Positions 1-8,416 of a DNA stretch of 37,941 nucleotides are shown here, piece after piece. The DNA is taken from the IMG/VR virus record IMGVR_UViG_3300033571_029587, positions 1 through 37,941 of that record, one strand, 5' to 3'. A program made the position numbers and the translations under genes. Source of the stretch: a virus. The first letter of the stretch is position 1, and the number at the start of each line of letters is the position of its first letter. Below the pieces are notes generated by a model. The model had not been told where the DNA came from and searched no databases. It saw only the letters and a list, made by a program, of their open reading frames with translations.

Positions 1-716
1 CTGTCCTCCTTGGCACAGTAGTGGCAGTCGTTCGTAACGATGATCTTCAGGCCGTACTTGCGGTAGGCACGGACGATGAACTCGTCGTATGGCTTCTGCT
101 TCTTAAAGTCGAGCAGCATGATCTCGAGGAAGAAGTGGTCCTTGCCGAACATCTCGATGTATCGCTCGATCATGTCGTTGGCAAGGTCGTCGCCGCCCTC
201 CTCGTAGGCACGGCCTATCTCGCTGTTGTAGCAGCAGGAGGTGAAGAACAGACCCTCCTTGTGCTTGAGGAGCTGCTCATGGTTGACCCTTGGCCTGCGG
301 TAGAAGCCGTTGGTCCAGCCCCAAGAGGATAGACGAACGAGATTCTTGTAACCCGTCTCGCTGTATGCGATGGCCAGAAGGTGTGCGCTGGCCCTGAACC
401 TCTTCTTCTGCTCCTCGTCCATCGAGTCGAGAAGGGGCTTCATGTCGTCTGGGTTGTCCGGCTGCATGCTGTTGCAGTACAGTTCGCATGCGAATATGGG
501 ACTGAGTGCGTCCTTGCCACGCTTGTCGCATATGCGCTCGCAGGCCCTCACCTGCCTCGGTATCACCCCGAGCATGCCGTGGTCACTTATGGTCAGGAAG
601 TTCTGATTGATGGTGGGCGCACGGAGGGCGTACTCCTCCGCCATGCCGAAGCCATCCAGGAGGCTCAGATCGGAGTGTAAATGCAAATGCTCGAAGCCGA
701 CAATCTTGGGTGCCAT
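1..716 (-). CDS. dnaE: DNA polymerase III alpha subunit (DnaE-like), N-terminal PHP domain, partial
   Basis: The gene runs off the left edge, so only about the first 238 residues are visible. They form a PHP (polymerase and histidinol phosphatase) domain, which in bacterial replicases precedes the palm. The opening motif HLHLHSDLSLLDG near residues 10-22 matches the family's HxHSxxSLLDG signature. The later PHP metal-site motifs are also present: SDHG, ACELY and NDCHY. All expected His and Asp ligands look intact, unlike the degenerate PHP of E. coli DnaE, so this domain could be an active metal-dependent proofreading nuclease (inference). The start is the ATG at 716 after an AGGGA-type ribosome site. 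It lies downstream of the prkA-spoVR block on the same strand. The palm and fingers lie outside the window, so full-length DnaE is inferred. Confidence 0.85.
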   Translation of the reverse strand, partial: MAPKIVGFEHLHLHSDLSLLDGFGMAEEYALRAPTINQNFLTISDHGMLGVIPRQVRACERICDKRGKDALSPIFACELYCNSMQPDNPDDMKPLLDSMDEEQKKRFRASAHLLAIAYSETGYKNLVRLSSWGWTNGFYRRPRVNHEQLLKHKEGLFFTSCCYNSEIGRAYEEGGDDLANDMIERYIEMFGKDHFFLEIMLLDFKKQKPYDEFIVRAYRKYGLKIIVTNDCHYCAKED

Positions 717-748
717 TCCCTAGGGATACACCAAGAGTGACAGTGAAG

Positions 749-1060
749 TCAATTCAAATCCAACGGCAAGGAATCGACGACGTCGTCGCCCTGTATGATG
801 CGAAAGTAAAGCTGCGGGATGTCTAGGCCAGCCGAGTAGAAGTCCCTCAGGAGGATGTTGGCCGCCCTTTTGACGAGATCAAAGTCGTTGAAGCACACCG
901 ACCCGTCGGAGTTCACGAAGTAGTCGCAGCCGTAGAACACGCCGTCCTCGAAGTCCGAGGACTCGACGTCACGGTGATGCTTGCCGTTCACCCTCATCTC
1001 GAGGACGAAGTACTCGCCGTCATCCAGCGGGGTTGGTTTTCTGCGTCTTTTCCCAGGCAT
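749..1060 (-). CDS. hypothetical protein
   Basis: I do not recognise this 103-residue product. It begins with a basic stretch (MPGKRRRK) and continues with an acidic, aromatic-rich body (LDDGEYFVLEMRV, FEDGVFYGCDYF). The chosen ATG at 1060 lies 40 bases inside the preceding gene in another frame, with GGATGAG upstream as a weak ribosome site. An ATG at 1069 in the same frame is also possible. The end is 32 bases before the dnaE start. The unusually long overlap leaves open a frameshifted single gene together with 1020-1235, although no classical slippery heptamer is obvious. Confidence 0.6.
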   Translation of the reverse strand: MPGKRRRKPTPLDDGEYFVLEMRVNGKHHRDVESSDFEDGVFYGCDYFVNSDGSVCFNDFDLVKRAANILLRDFYSAGLDIPQLYFRIIQGDDVVDSLPLDLN

Positions 1061-1235
1061 TGAACTCATCCGTAAGCGCCTTCGCTCGGGCCTCGATGTC
1101 ACGCATCTCGACCTGGAACTTGTCGTAAAGCACCTTGAACTCGGCCTTCTTCGCCTTCTTTTCCTCGTTGATTTCTTTGATCTTGAGGCTGTAGGCGACA
1201 AATTCGTCGCTCAGGACGTTGCTGGAGTCGATCAT
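1020..1235 (-). CDS. small predicted coiled-coil protein
   Basis: This 71-residue, highly charged protein has a long run of Lys, Glu and Ala (KIKEINEEKKAKKAEF and onward), predicted by eye to be one long helix or coiled coil over residues 15-60. Its ATG overlaps the stop of the upstream gene (ATGA), so translation is probably coupled. No enzymatic motif is visible. It could be a structural or adaptor protein. Function unknown. Confidence 0.65.
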   Translation of the reverse strand: MIDSSNVLSDEFVAYSLKIKEINEEKKAKKAEFKVLYDKFQVEMRDIEARAKALTDEFNAWEKTQKTNPAG

Positions 1236-1903
1236 GTCGTTTCACCTATGTTTATACGGAGGGTACTCTTCTTGTGCAAGCGGAACGGCTCCGAGCTGTT
1301 CGCCCTCTGGAACTGCACACAGTAATCTAGCGGTATGCGGTAAAAATCTTCTGGCTCACCGTCCTGTTTGTATCCCCTCTTGCACCTTTTGCGCACCCTG
1401 TGACACCCGTGCTCCGGCATCGTGAACCGGAAGCTGCTGGTGATGCCGCCTTGCCCCTTGAAGTTTTCGCCGCAGTGGTCCTGGGCCGCTTTCAGGCACT
1501 CCATGGGGATGAAGAGCATGTTGTTGCCTATTTCGACTCTGCTGCCCGAATCGTCCAGCTCGACATACTCGAACATGACCACGCACGCCGAGCAGCCCGC
1601 CCTGATGAACTGGCAGTACTTCCTCTTCCTCGTCTCCACGTCGACCCCGCCCTGCACATGCCACCAGAGGTCTGACCTCTTGACGGCAGCCTCGGCGTAG
1701 ATCGTTGCGTTGCCCTTCTTGAATATGAGGTCGGTGTTCGCCCAGTTGTGGACACCCTCCTCCATGTCGAACATCTCGCCCTTCCAGCCACGGCCTTCCC
1801 AGAATTCGTAAGCCGCCTTCTTGCCCAAGGCGTCAAACCTCCTGTGTCTTTCTGGGTTGAAGTGGTTGCTTACGTGGCCCTGAGAGTCGCAGTATGTGCT
1901 CAT
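1232..1903 (-). CDS. hypothetical protein, possibly nuclease-like
   Basis: This 223-residue protein starts with ATG overlapping the spoVR stop (ATGA). It is rich in aromatic residues and has several cysteines. One stretch, with NTDLIFKKGNATIYAEAAVK near residues 55-75, has a beta-strand/Asp then strand/Glu...Lys pattern reminiscent of the PD-(D/E)XK nuclease core. The Glu-Lys spacing is not canonical and I would not assign the family without a structure search. It sits immediately downstream of spoVR in what looks like one operon, so a role linked to the PrkA-YeaH-SpoVR module is possible but unproven. Confidence 0.65.
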   Translation of the reverse strand: MSTYCDSQGHVSNHFNPERHRRFDALGKKAAYEFWEGRGWKGEMFDMEEGVHNWANTDLIFKKGNATIYAEAAVKRSDLWWHVQGGVDVETRKRKYCQFIRAGCSACVVMFEYVELDDSGSRVEIGNNMLFIPMECLKAAQDHCGENFKGQGGITSSFRFTMPEHGCHRVRKRCKRGYKQDGEPEDFYRIPLDYCVQFQRANSSEPFRLHKKSTLRINIGETT

Positions 1904-3498
1904 GCCGTCATCGCCTCAAACTTCTTTCGGGTCATGACATCAACGGACTCGGGGCCGTCGCCGCTTGCGTAGTACATGACCTCATCGCCGTTGTCCCTTG
2001 CGGTCGAAAGCGCCACGTCCTTGCCCCAGATTGCACGCAGTGAGGAAAGAACGTCGGAGATGTAGGGTTCGTAGAGGGCACGACCGTCCGACTCGTGCTG
2101 GAGCATCATGATACCCCGACCTGCGTAGTTCGGCTCGGTAAGCTTTATGTCCGGCAGGCCGCCGTTGAGGTGACGCCTCATCAGGGACTCCTTGATCTTT
2201 CTGAAGTCACGGCTGTCGATGCGGTACTCGCCGTTGGGGTAGTGCTTCCAGTAGAAGTACTCCTGCTTCCTGCAGAACTCCTCTGTGAAGAACTCGTGGA
2301 TGAATGTGAGGTCGTCGTAGTACTTCCTGACCTCGAATATCTTCTCCTTGCCGAGATTGGTGGGTATCTCCCAGTTCTCCTTCTTGTGGAGGTCCTCGCA
2401 GTCCTCCCACTCCTGACCGAACCGGCCCTTGTCCCACCTCTCACGGATGTCCATAAGGAGGTAGTAGCCCAGCTTGTAGGGGTTCGTCGAGTACTTGCCG
2501 CCGAGCACGCCCATCTTGTGCTCACTGTACTCGACGATGCCACAGTCGTCTGAGGCCTGACCAAGAGAGATAAGGCCCTTCTCGCACATGATGACCGAGT
2601 CCGTCAGGCTAGCCCAGCCCTCGTTCAAAACCTTGGTCTGTCGCTGCGGGTAGAAGTACATCGCCTCCTCGTAGAGCATCGAGACAATGTCGGCCTGCCA
2701 TGGCTTGAGCGGAGCATTGTCCCTCACGAAGCCAAGTATGTTCTTGGTCGGGTTCTTGAAAATGCCGATCTCGTCGGCGACGTCACGGTCGTGCATCCTT
2801 TCGTTCTCCCTCATGCGGAATGATTCCGTGTTGAGGAAGGGCTCCATGTACATGCGCTGCTTGTCAACGACGAGACGTTTAGGAGTCCTATACTTCCTGA
2901 CGTCCCTAATGTTCTGCTCCTTGACGACACGCTCAGTCCATGCCTCAGCGCCGTCGATGAGGGTCTCGAGGCGCATCACATGGTCAAGGAACTCCGTGAC
3001 CCTCTCCTTGCCCCACCTCGCCATGTATTTCCTGATGCGGGTGCCGTGGTTCGCCATCTTGTTCAGCATGTTCGTGTCGGTCGCTGAAAAGTGGATGTTG
3101 TTCTTGAAGAAGTCGTTGTGACCCGTGGCGTGGGCAACTACCGTCAGGTGGTCCGTCAGGGTGTTAGAGGCGAGGTTATAAATATAGCAAGGGTTGCTGT
3201 TGATTACCATCTCATATATTTTGTGAGCACCAAACTCGTAACCACGCTGTAGCTCCTCGTACTCCATGCCGAACGACCAGTGCGGGAAGCGCACGGGGAA
3301 TCCACCGTAGGCTGCGATCTCGCTGATCTCGTCGTACGTGAGGAGCTGGACAACCGTGGGGTAGAAGTCGAGACCCCACTCCTTGCAGGCCTGAAGCACG
3401 ACGGGGATGTATTTCTTCAACTCCGGTGATAGCTGGACGCCCGGAACGGTGTTGTTGCCGAGCAGTATGCCGGAGCCGTGGAAGAACTTGCTGCTCAT
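1900..3498 (-). CDS. spoVR: SpoVR family protein
   Basis: This 532-residue protein is close to the usual length of SpoVR/YcgB proteins (about 500). Family features are visible: the FPHWSFG segment near residue 70, a NPCYIYNLASN segment followed by HATGHNDFF with conserved His, and the EGWA motif in the middle (about residue 291). SpoVR was named for a spore cortex defect in Bacillus; its homologue YcgB in enterobacteria is co-regulated with yeaGH under stress. The biochemical role is not established. The start is the ATG at 3498, overlapping the stop of the DUF444 gene as ATGA. A longer open frame extends upstream, but that part is the shadow of the DUF444 gene. Its order after prkA and yeaH copies the bacterial module. 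Confidence 0.93.
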   Translation of the reverse strand: MSSKFFHGSGILLGNNTVPGVQLSPELKKYIPVVLQACKEWGLDFYPTVVQLLTYDEISEIAAYGGFPVRFPHWSFGMEYEELQRGYEFGAHKIYEMVINSNPCYIYNLASNTLTDHLTVVAHATGHNDFFKNNIHFSATDTNMLNKMANHGTRIRKYMARWGKERVTEFLDHVMRLETLIDGAEAWTERVVKEQNIRDVRKYRTPKRLVVDKQRMYMEPFLNTESFRMRENERMHDRDVADEIGIFKNPTKNILGFVRDNAPLKPWQADIVSMLYEEAMYFYPQRQTKVLNEGWASLTDSVIMCEKGLISLGQASDDCGIVEYSEHKMGVLGGKYSTNPYKLGYYLLMDIRERWDKGRFGQEWEDCEDLHKKENWEIPTNLGKEKIFEVRKYYDDLTFIHEFFTEEFCRKQEYFYWKHYPNGEYRIDSRDFRKIKESLMRRHLNGGLPDIKLTEPNYAGRGIMMLQHESDGRALYEPYISDVLSSLRAIWGKDVALSTARDNGDEVMYYASGDGPESVDVMTRKKFEAMTA

Positions 3499-4700
3499 GA
3501 CCTGACCGCCTTTGCACCAAGCAGTTGCTTGATAGCCTCTATAATCTGCTCGTTCCTGTTGTCCTCTGTGAGCGGTGGCGTGGACCAGGACGGCGTGTTG
3601 TCGGGACTCCCGCCGACCGAGACCGTGCGGACGCAGTCGCCGTCGAGCCTGCCGCTCTTGATGGCCCCGTCCACGTGCTGCTTCACCGAGTCGGTGTAGG
3701 TAGACGCCATGATCTGGGTTATGCCCGTGAAGTTGACGACGTCGGGCTTGAAGTCCTCGGCGAGAGTCCTGATGAACTCCTCGTTGTCCTCGCCCCAGTT
3801 CTCGCCGTCCGTGAAGTAGAAGACGTATATGTTCCACTTCTCTGGGGGATACCTGTTCTCGAACTGCTGCTTGATGAACTTCAGGGCAGAGCTGCAGGTG
3901 GTGCCGCCGCCGAAGCGGTACTTGTAGAACTTGTCCTCGTCCACCTCCATGGCGGTCGAGTCGTGCCAGACGTATAGCCTGTCTACACGGTCGTAGAATC
4001 GCCTGACCCAGGTGTCGATCCACCACGCCATGTCGCTGACGACCTCGCACTTGGCCTGGTCCATCGAGCCCGATCCGTCCCTTGCGAAGACGATCAGGGC
4101 GTTGCTCGAGGGCAGCTTGATCTCGTTGAACTGCCGGTAGCGCTTGTCGTCGTTGATGGGTCGCAGAACCCTGACCGGGTCCTTCAGCCCCGGCACGTGC
4201 TCGAACTTGTCAAGGTTGCCCTCGGCGGCCTGCCTCCTGAGAGTCTGCATGAGAGTCCGCCGGTTGTGCCGCAGGGACTCCGGCCCGATGAGGGAGATCT
4301 TGTTGTACTTGATCTTCACCTCGTCGTAGATCTCGTTGGGCTTCCTCTTGAGGTTGGGAAGCTCAAGCTCGTCCTGCATGAACTTGAGGACGTCCTCGAG
4401 GCTGAGGTTGATGACGATGCCCTCGGACTCGCCTTGGCCGGCACCATTGCCCTTGCCCTTGCCCGGGTCCTTGCCGATTACATCGCCTTCCTTGCCAGGA
4501 CCACGGCCAGCCCCCTCGCCGCTACTGCCGTGGACGAGGTGAGGGATGTCGATCTTGGGGATGCTGATGCTGACCTTGCCGTTCTTGCCACGGTGTCGGA
4601 CGATCTGGCCGCTCTTGATGAACTTCTTGAGGGCCTTCCTGATTCGCCCGCTGACGACGTCACGGAAGTCCTTGTGATCCTCTTCTATACGGCGTGGCAC
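3495..4700 (-). CDS. yeaH: DUF444 / YeaH family von Willebrand A-domain protein
   Basis: This 401-residue protein matches YeaH/DUF444. It has a basic N-terminus (MPRRIEEDHKDF, typical of the family), a Gly/Lys-rich linker at about residues 75-115, and a C-terminal vWA fold with an intact MIDAS signature, DGSGS near residue 207, followed by a FTDGENWGED segment. vWA domains bind partners through a metal ion. The start is GTG at 4700, six bases after a GGAGG ribosome site. In bacteria the yeaH product is always found beside the PrkA kinase and SpoVR, and the same order is kept here, making a functional complex or pathway likely. How it acts is unknown in any organism. Confidence 0.93.
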   Translation of the reverse strand: MPRRIEEDHKDFRDVVSGRIRKALKKFIKSGQIVRHRGKNGKVSISIPKIDIPHLVHGSSGEGAGRGPGKEGDVIGKDPGKGKGNGAGQGESEGIVINLSLEDVLKFMQDELELPNLKRKPNEIYDEVKIKYNKISLIGPESLRHNRRTLMQTLRRQAAEGNLDKFEHVPGLKDPVRVLRPINDDKRYRQFNEIKLPSSNALIVFARDGSGSMDQAKCEVVSDMAWWIDTWVRRFYDRVDRLYVWHDSTAMEVDEDKFYKYRFGGGTTCSSALKFIKQQFENRYPPEKWNIYVFYFTDGENWGEDNEEFIRTLAEDFKPDVVNFTGITQIMASTYTDSVKQHVDGAIKSGRLDGDCVRTVSVGGSPDNTPSWSTPPLTEDNRNEQIIEAIKQLLGAKAVRS

Positions 4701-4759
4701 TACGCACCTCCGGTCGAAAATCCATCCTAATTATTCGGCCTGCCGCCTTTTTTCGGAGG

Positions 4760-4975
4760 CTACGGCTGCTTCAGCTCGAAGATGCAGGACATGTCCGACG
4801 GGTCGCTTGCGAAGTCCTTTATCTTCATGGCGAACATCAGGTCGGTCTGCTCGTCTGTGAGCGCAGCGAAGAAATCGCTGAGAGTCCCGTCCGAACCCCA
4901 GACGTCGAGGGCAATCCTGTCGATCTCCTCGAACATTTTCTTGTTTGCTGCGCTCCTGAGCCATGGGTTGTTCAT
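4760..4975 (-). CDS. small hypothetical protein between prkA and yeaH
   Basis: This 71-residue, mostly helical and acidic protein is preceded by a strong ribosome site (GGAGGTG, seven bases before the ATG) and lies 12 bases after prkA. The protein has no recognised motif. The C-terminal half is rich in Asp, Met and Phe. I know of no equivalent gene in the bacterial prkA-yeaH-spoVR cluster, so it may be a phage-specific modifier or substrate of the kinase. That suggestion rests on position only. Confidence 0.75.
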   Translation of the reverse strand: MNNPWLRSAANKKMFEEIDRIALDVWGSDGTLSDFFAALTDEQTDLMFAMKIKDFASDPSDMSCIFELKQP

Positions 4976-4987
4976 AGCTTCACCTCC

Positions 4988-7066
4988 TTACTCGTCTTCG
5001 GCCAAGTCGCCACGGGCGAAGATTCCGCCCACAAAGTCGAGCACATCGGTTGCGCTGCGCTCGTTGTAGCCAAACTCCTTGATGAGCCGTGTCTTGACCG
5101 CATCAATCTTCTCTTGGATGTCCTTGTCCACCACCGTGGCTCCGCTCACGTTCAGGGCGGACAGCTTGATGGTGTCCTTAACGTCCTCGAAGAGCTTGGC
5201 CTCGAGGGCCTTGCGCAGCTTCGGGTTGCTGTCCCACTGGAACGTCTTGCCCTCGTGGGCCAAGTGGCCGATGAACGAGGAGATCTGCCGACGGAAGTCG
5301 TCCGACCCAGTCTCGGGTATCTGAATCTTCTCCTCGATCGCACGCATCAGCCTCTCGTCCGGCTTGCGGTCTTGGCCGGTGATCGGGTCCTTGATCTTCG
5401 ACTTCGAGATGTACGCCATCACGTTGTCGATGTAGTTCGTGCAGAGTCGCTTGATGGCCTCCTTGTCGCCCACTAGAGCCTTCTGGACTTCGGTCTTGAG
5501 GATTTCAGTAAGCTTCTTGAGGGCGAGGTCGATGCAGGTGATGTACCGGCCGACCTGCTCCTTGTTGGTGAGAAGCGAGCTGTGGTCAAGCCCGTCACGT
5601 AGCTCGTTGAGAACCATGAACATGTTCACGTAGTCGTGGTTGTTCGACAGGCAGTTGCTGATCTTGTCCTGCAGGTAGCGCACGCTCACGCCGCCCTGCA
5701 TCCCCTCGTCGGGGTACTTGTCCTTCAGCTCCTTGACGGCGTCCTCTGTCCAACCCGGCAGCAGCTTTCCATCGTAGAGCTCGGCCTTCTCGACCAAGCT
5801 GAGCTTGCCGTCCTTGTCGTCGGCCAGACGTGTCAGGATGCTCCAGAGGGCCGCAATCTCGAGGGTGTGCGGTGCGATGTGCTGTCGAACTTTGCCGGGG
5901 CCGTAGTCCTTCTCGAGGATCTTTAGCTCCTCAGACCACCGCAGGGTGTAGGGCACGTCGATCTTGGTCGTTCGGTCACGGAAGGCCTCCATGTACTGGT
6001 TGCTCTTCAGCTTCTGGAACTCCGGGTCGTTCGTGTGGGCGATGATCGCCTCGTCGATGCTCACCTGGCTGAACTTCTTGGGCTTCACGCTCTGCTCCTG
6101 ACTTGCGCCGAGCAGGTCGTAGAGGAAAGCCGTGTCGAGCTTCAGGGCCTCGATGAACTCGATGATGCCACGGTTGCCGACGCAGAACTCACCGTCGAAG
6201 GAGAAAGCCCTCGGGTCTGAGTCGCTGCCGAAGTTGCCGATCTGCCGGAAGTTGATGTCTCCGGTGAGCTCGGTGCTGTCCTGGTTCTTCTCGTCCTTCG
6301 GCTGGAAGGTTGCGATGCCGCAGCGGTCGGCCTCGCTGAAGACCTTTCGCACGACACGGATGTGCTTCTCCAGCACCTTCTGCAGGTCGCCGTCGTATCG
6401 CTTCAGAAGCAGGGTCATGAACTTCTTGCAGAGCGGGTCGAGCTCGTCGTTGCACTTCAGCGTGTAGAGCTCGGGCCTCTTGTCGTCGGGCGTCTGCTCC
6501 TCGAGGATGCGGTTGAGGTCGGCGATCACCTCCTGTCGCTGCTCGACGGGGAGAAGCTTGAGGGGCTGCTCGTGCATCGGGCACTCGCACTCAGTGTCGT
6601 TGTAGATTCCGTCCGGGCCGGTCGGCAGGTCGATCCACTTGAAGGAGTACCATGCGCCGGCATCGGTATGGGAGTACTTCTCCATGTTCCTCTTGATGAG
6701 TCGGCACAGCGTCGACTTGGAGCTGCCAACGGGGCCGTGGAGGAGGAGTATGCGCTTCTCGGTGCCGAAGCCGCCTGCGGCGCCCTTGATAAACTTGACG
6801 ATTGCGTCCTTCATCGGGACGAGGCCGATGATCGGGTAGTCCGGGTCGTCGAAGAAGTTGTAGTTCTGGTATGTCTTCCTGTACTCCTCGACCGTCGTGC
6901 TGCCCTTCTCCATAATCATGTCGTACAGAGTCTGCCAAGAGTTGCGCAGCAGCTTGGGCTTCTCGTAGCAGAGCTCCAGGTACTCGGCGAAGCTCATCTC
7001 CGTGTGTATCTCACGGAACCTGTTGCGGTTGAAGCTGCCGACCACCTTGCTGAAGATATCGCTCAT
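4988..7066 (-). CDS. prkA: PrkA family serine protein kinase
   Basis: At 692 residues this is slightly longer than E. coli YeaG/Bacillus PrkA (about 630-645). The N-terminal AAA-like domain has the characteristic family Walker A, GPVGSSKST, at residues 111-119. The N-terminal stretch with FAEYLELCYEKPKLLRNSWQ is typical of PrkA, as is the C-terminal region with SGATVVDKDIQEKIDAVK. PrkA proteins are described as serine kinases with an AAA+ core that act in sporulation, nitrogen-starvation and stress responses. The ATG at 7066 follows an AGGAAT-type site. It is the first gene of a minus-strand operon continuing to yeaH and spoVR, with a TATAAT box about 40 bases upstream and a terminator isolating it from the previous unit. 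Confidence 0.94.
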   Translation of the reverse strand: MSDIFSKVVGSFNRNRFREIHTEMSFAEYLELCYEKPKLLRNSWQTLYDMIMEKGSTTVEEYRKTYQNYNFFDDPDYPIIGLVPMKDAIVKFIKGAAGGFGTEKRILLLHGPVGSSKSTLCRLIKRNMEKYSHTDAGAWYSFKWIDLPTGPDGIYNDTECECPMHEQPLKLLPVEQRQEVIADLNRILEEQTPDDKRPELYTLKCNDELDPLCKKFMTLLLKRYDGDLQKVLEKHIRVVRKVFSEADRCGIATFQPKDEKNQDSTELTGDINFRQIGNFGSDSDPRAFSFDGEFCVGNRGIIEFIEALKLDTAFLYDLLGASQEQSVKPKKFSQVSIDEAIIAHTNDPEFQKLKSNQYMEAFRDRTTKIDVPYTLRWSEELKILEKDYGPGKVRQHIAPHTLEIAALWSILTRLADDKDGKLSLVEKAELYDGKLLPGWTEDAVKELKDKYPDEGMQGGVSVRYLQDKISNCLSNNHDYVNMFMVLNELRDGLDHSSLLTNKEQVGRYITCIDLALKKLTEILKTEVQKALVGDKEAIKRLCTNYIDNVMAYISKSKIKDPITGQDRKPDERLMRAIEEKIQIPETGSDDFRRQISSFIGHLAHEGKTFQWDSNPKLRKALEAKLFEDVKDTIKLSALNVSGATVVDKDIQEKIDAVKTRLIKEFGYNERSATDVLDFVGGIFARGDLAEDE

Positions 7067-7106
7067 GAGTATTCCTCGTGACTATAACACGACAATCATG
7101 CGTCCC

Positions 7107-7112
7107 ATTATA
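7107..7112 (-). promoter_or_regulatory. -10 box of a probable promoter for the prkA operon
   Basis: On the minus strand a perfect TATAAT lies about 40 bases before the prkA ATG, just after the terminator of the preceding unit. No good -35 hexamer is seen at 16-18 bases: only the T-rich tail of the terminator lies there. It could be a -10-only phage promoter or use a host factor. Confidence 0.5.
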
Positions 7113-7128
7113 AGCGAGAAACGCAAAT

Positions 7129-7153
7129 AAAAAACCCGGCCATATAGGCCGGG
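7129..7153 (-). terminator. rho-independent terminator after the zinc-ribbon gene
   Basis: On the minus strand a perfect 7-bp stem (CCCGGCC/GGCCGGG, 7135-7141 with 7147-7153) with an ATATA loop is followed by six T. It sits 26 bases after the stop of the gene at 7179 and before the prkA promoter, separating the two transcription units. Confidence 0.9.
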
Positions 7154-7178
7154 CTCGTGAAAATTTATTCAAGGTTGT

Positions 7179-7514
7179 TCAGGTGACCTCTCCGAAGTTG
7201 GCGTCGTCGCCGAGGTCGTCGATATGGTTGTAGGGGTCAGCGCCACGGTGGGCAAGCTCTGCGTTCTTGCGTTCCTCGATCACCTGAGGCAACTTGTGCT
7301 TGAACCTGTAGTCGTGGCCGGCGGACTCGCTGTTCCACTTGTCCGTGCCCTCCGGCTGGGCGAATGCGAAGCTGCATGTCGTCATGAGCTTCGTCTTCGA
7401 CCTGCTTCCGCAATGCGGGCAGGACACGTCCTTGTACTTGCCCGTCGGATCAAATGGCACAAGATCGTTGTACCCAGCGTTGCATTTCTTGCATGAGAAA
7501 GAAAAAGTCGGCAA
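7179..7514 (-). CDS. FmdB-like zinc-ribbon protein
   Basis: This 111-residue protein opens with the FmdB/CxxC zinc-ribbon pattern: MPTFSFSCKKC followed about 20 residues later by CPHCGS, giving two CxxC knuckles that would bind one zinc. Small FmdB-type ribbons are common in phages and bacteria; their role is usually unknown or regulatory. The C-terminal half (about residues 60-111) is hydrophilic and resembles no family known to me. The likely start is TTG at 7514, just after a GGGGTG ribosome site. Confidence 0.75.
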   Translation of the reverse strand: MPTFSFSCKKCNAGYNDLVPFDPTGKYKDVSCPHCGSRSKTKLMTTCSFAFAQPEGTDKWNSESAGHDYRFKHKLPQVIEERKNAELAHRGADPYNHIDDLGDDANFGEVT

Positions 7515-7530
7515 GTGTCACCCCTGTAAT

Positions 7531-7806
7531 TTAGTCTTCAAGCCTCTTCAGCCTCTTGACGGCCTCGGTAACCATACGGAGCCGTGTGTTAAGAGAGTAG
7601 AAGGGCCAGAACCACGACCGCTCGCACAGCCTGATGGCCGTCCGGAACAGCCTGTTGTTGATCTCACGGTGCGCAATGTCGAGTTGCGCCTCCTGCAGCT
7701 CGATCTCCTCCTGGACGAGCTCGTCGTATCGACCCTTGTCCTCGTTGAAGAAGCGGTCCACGTCTTCGTGGAAGTCCTCGTTGTCGTCGTTCCCGAATCT
7801 GCGCAT
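7531..7806 (-). CDS. hypothetical helical phage protein
   Basis: This 91-residue protein has an acidic N-terminus, a central coiled-coil-like helix (EEIELQEAQLDIAHREINNR) and a basic C-terminus with a WFWPFYSLNTRLRM segment. I recall such aromatic C-terminal segments in small phage hypotheticals, but cannot name a function. The ATG follows a GGAGG site at six bases and comes right after the stop of the upstream gene, so the two are co-transcribed. Confidence 0.7.
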   Translation of the reverse strand: MRRFGNDDNEDFHEDVDRFFNEDKGRYDELVQEEIELQEAQLDIAHREINNRLFRTAIRLCERSWFWPFYSLNTRLRMVTEAVKRLKRLED

Positions 7807-7807
7807 G

Positions 7808-8404
7808 TCAACCTCCGCATAGTGTTTCGTACATTTTGGAGGCTGGCTTCCAAATCCTTGCCATCCTCAGCTCGTTTGCGCTCATCTCAACCGTGGCGTA
7901 GTTCTCATCGGTAAAGAGAGGGACGGCCAGCTTATTTATCCATGTCGTAGGCACAAAAGATCCCCACCCGCCGGAGTAATCGAGGAAAACGGATGGATTA
8001 TTCGTGCGGATTCCAGAGGACAGTCCAAACTCAGCCGAGGTTACGTCTATGTCCCCGCAGCCGAGCGCAGAGGTGTCGAATGATGCCTCGTCAAAGTCTC
8101 TGAGGCAGGCGAAGTGCGGCGGCATGAGCAGCATCGGGCCCTCAACGCCATACTTCTGCCGTGCGATACGGCTTTCCTCGTCTCTGCCCATTACCTTGTG
8201 CATGAAGAGCGTTGCGCCGGAGCGTCTTGGCCAATACATGATCGGCCCGAGCATCTCCTTCCTGTTGACGCCGACTATCACCTTGGCGTCTGGCAGGTAC
8301 TTCATGAGGGAATACCTGCTGAGGAAGCCCATCCAGTCATGGTGGAGAAGGTAGTCGCACTGGATCAGAACTGTGAGGCCGTCTCCGGTATATGTGATAG
8401 CCAT
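7808..8404 (-). CDS. hypothetical protein, possibly glycan-related
   Basis: This 198-residue protein has an N-terminus (LTVLIQCDYLLHHDWMGFL, then LPDAKVIVGVNR) with alternating strands and helices that could be the start of a GT-A-like nucleotide-sugar fold. There is no clear DxD motif, so the glycosyltransferase idea is weak. It is flanked by small unknown genes. No Shine-Dalgarno site is obvious before the ATG at 8404. Confidence 0.6.
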   Translation of the reverse strand: MAITYTGDGLTVLIQCDYLLHHDWMGFLSRYSLMKYLPDAKVIVGVNRKEMLGPIMYWPRRSGATLFMHKVMGRDEESRIARQKYGVEGPMLLMPPHFACLRDFDEASFDTSALGCGDIDVTSAEFGLSSGIRTNNPSVFLDYSGGWGSFVPTTWINKLAVPLFTDENYATVEMSANELRMARIWKPASKMYETLCGG

Positions 8405-8416
8405 GACATAGTGTAG

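Noticed and set aside
3499-4050. N-terminal extension of spoVR giving 716 residues
   Set aside because: The extra residues are encoded in the DUF444 gene in another frame and look random; spoVR has a coupled ATGA start at 3498.
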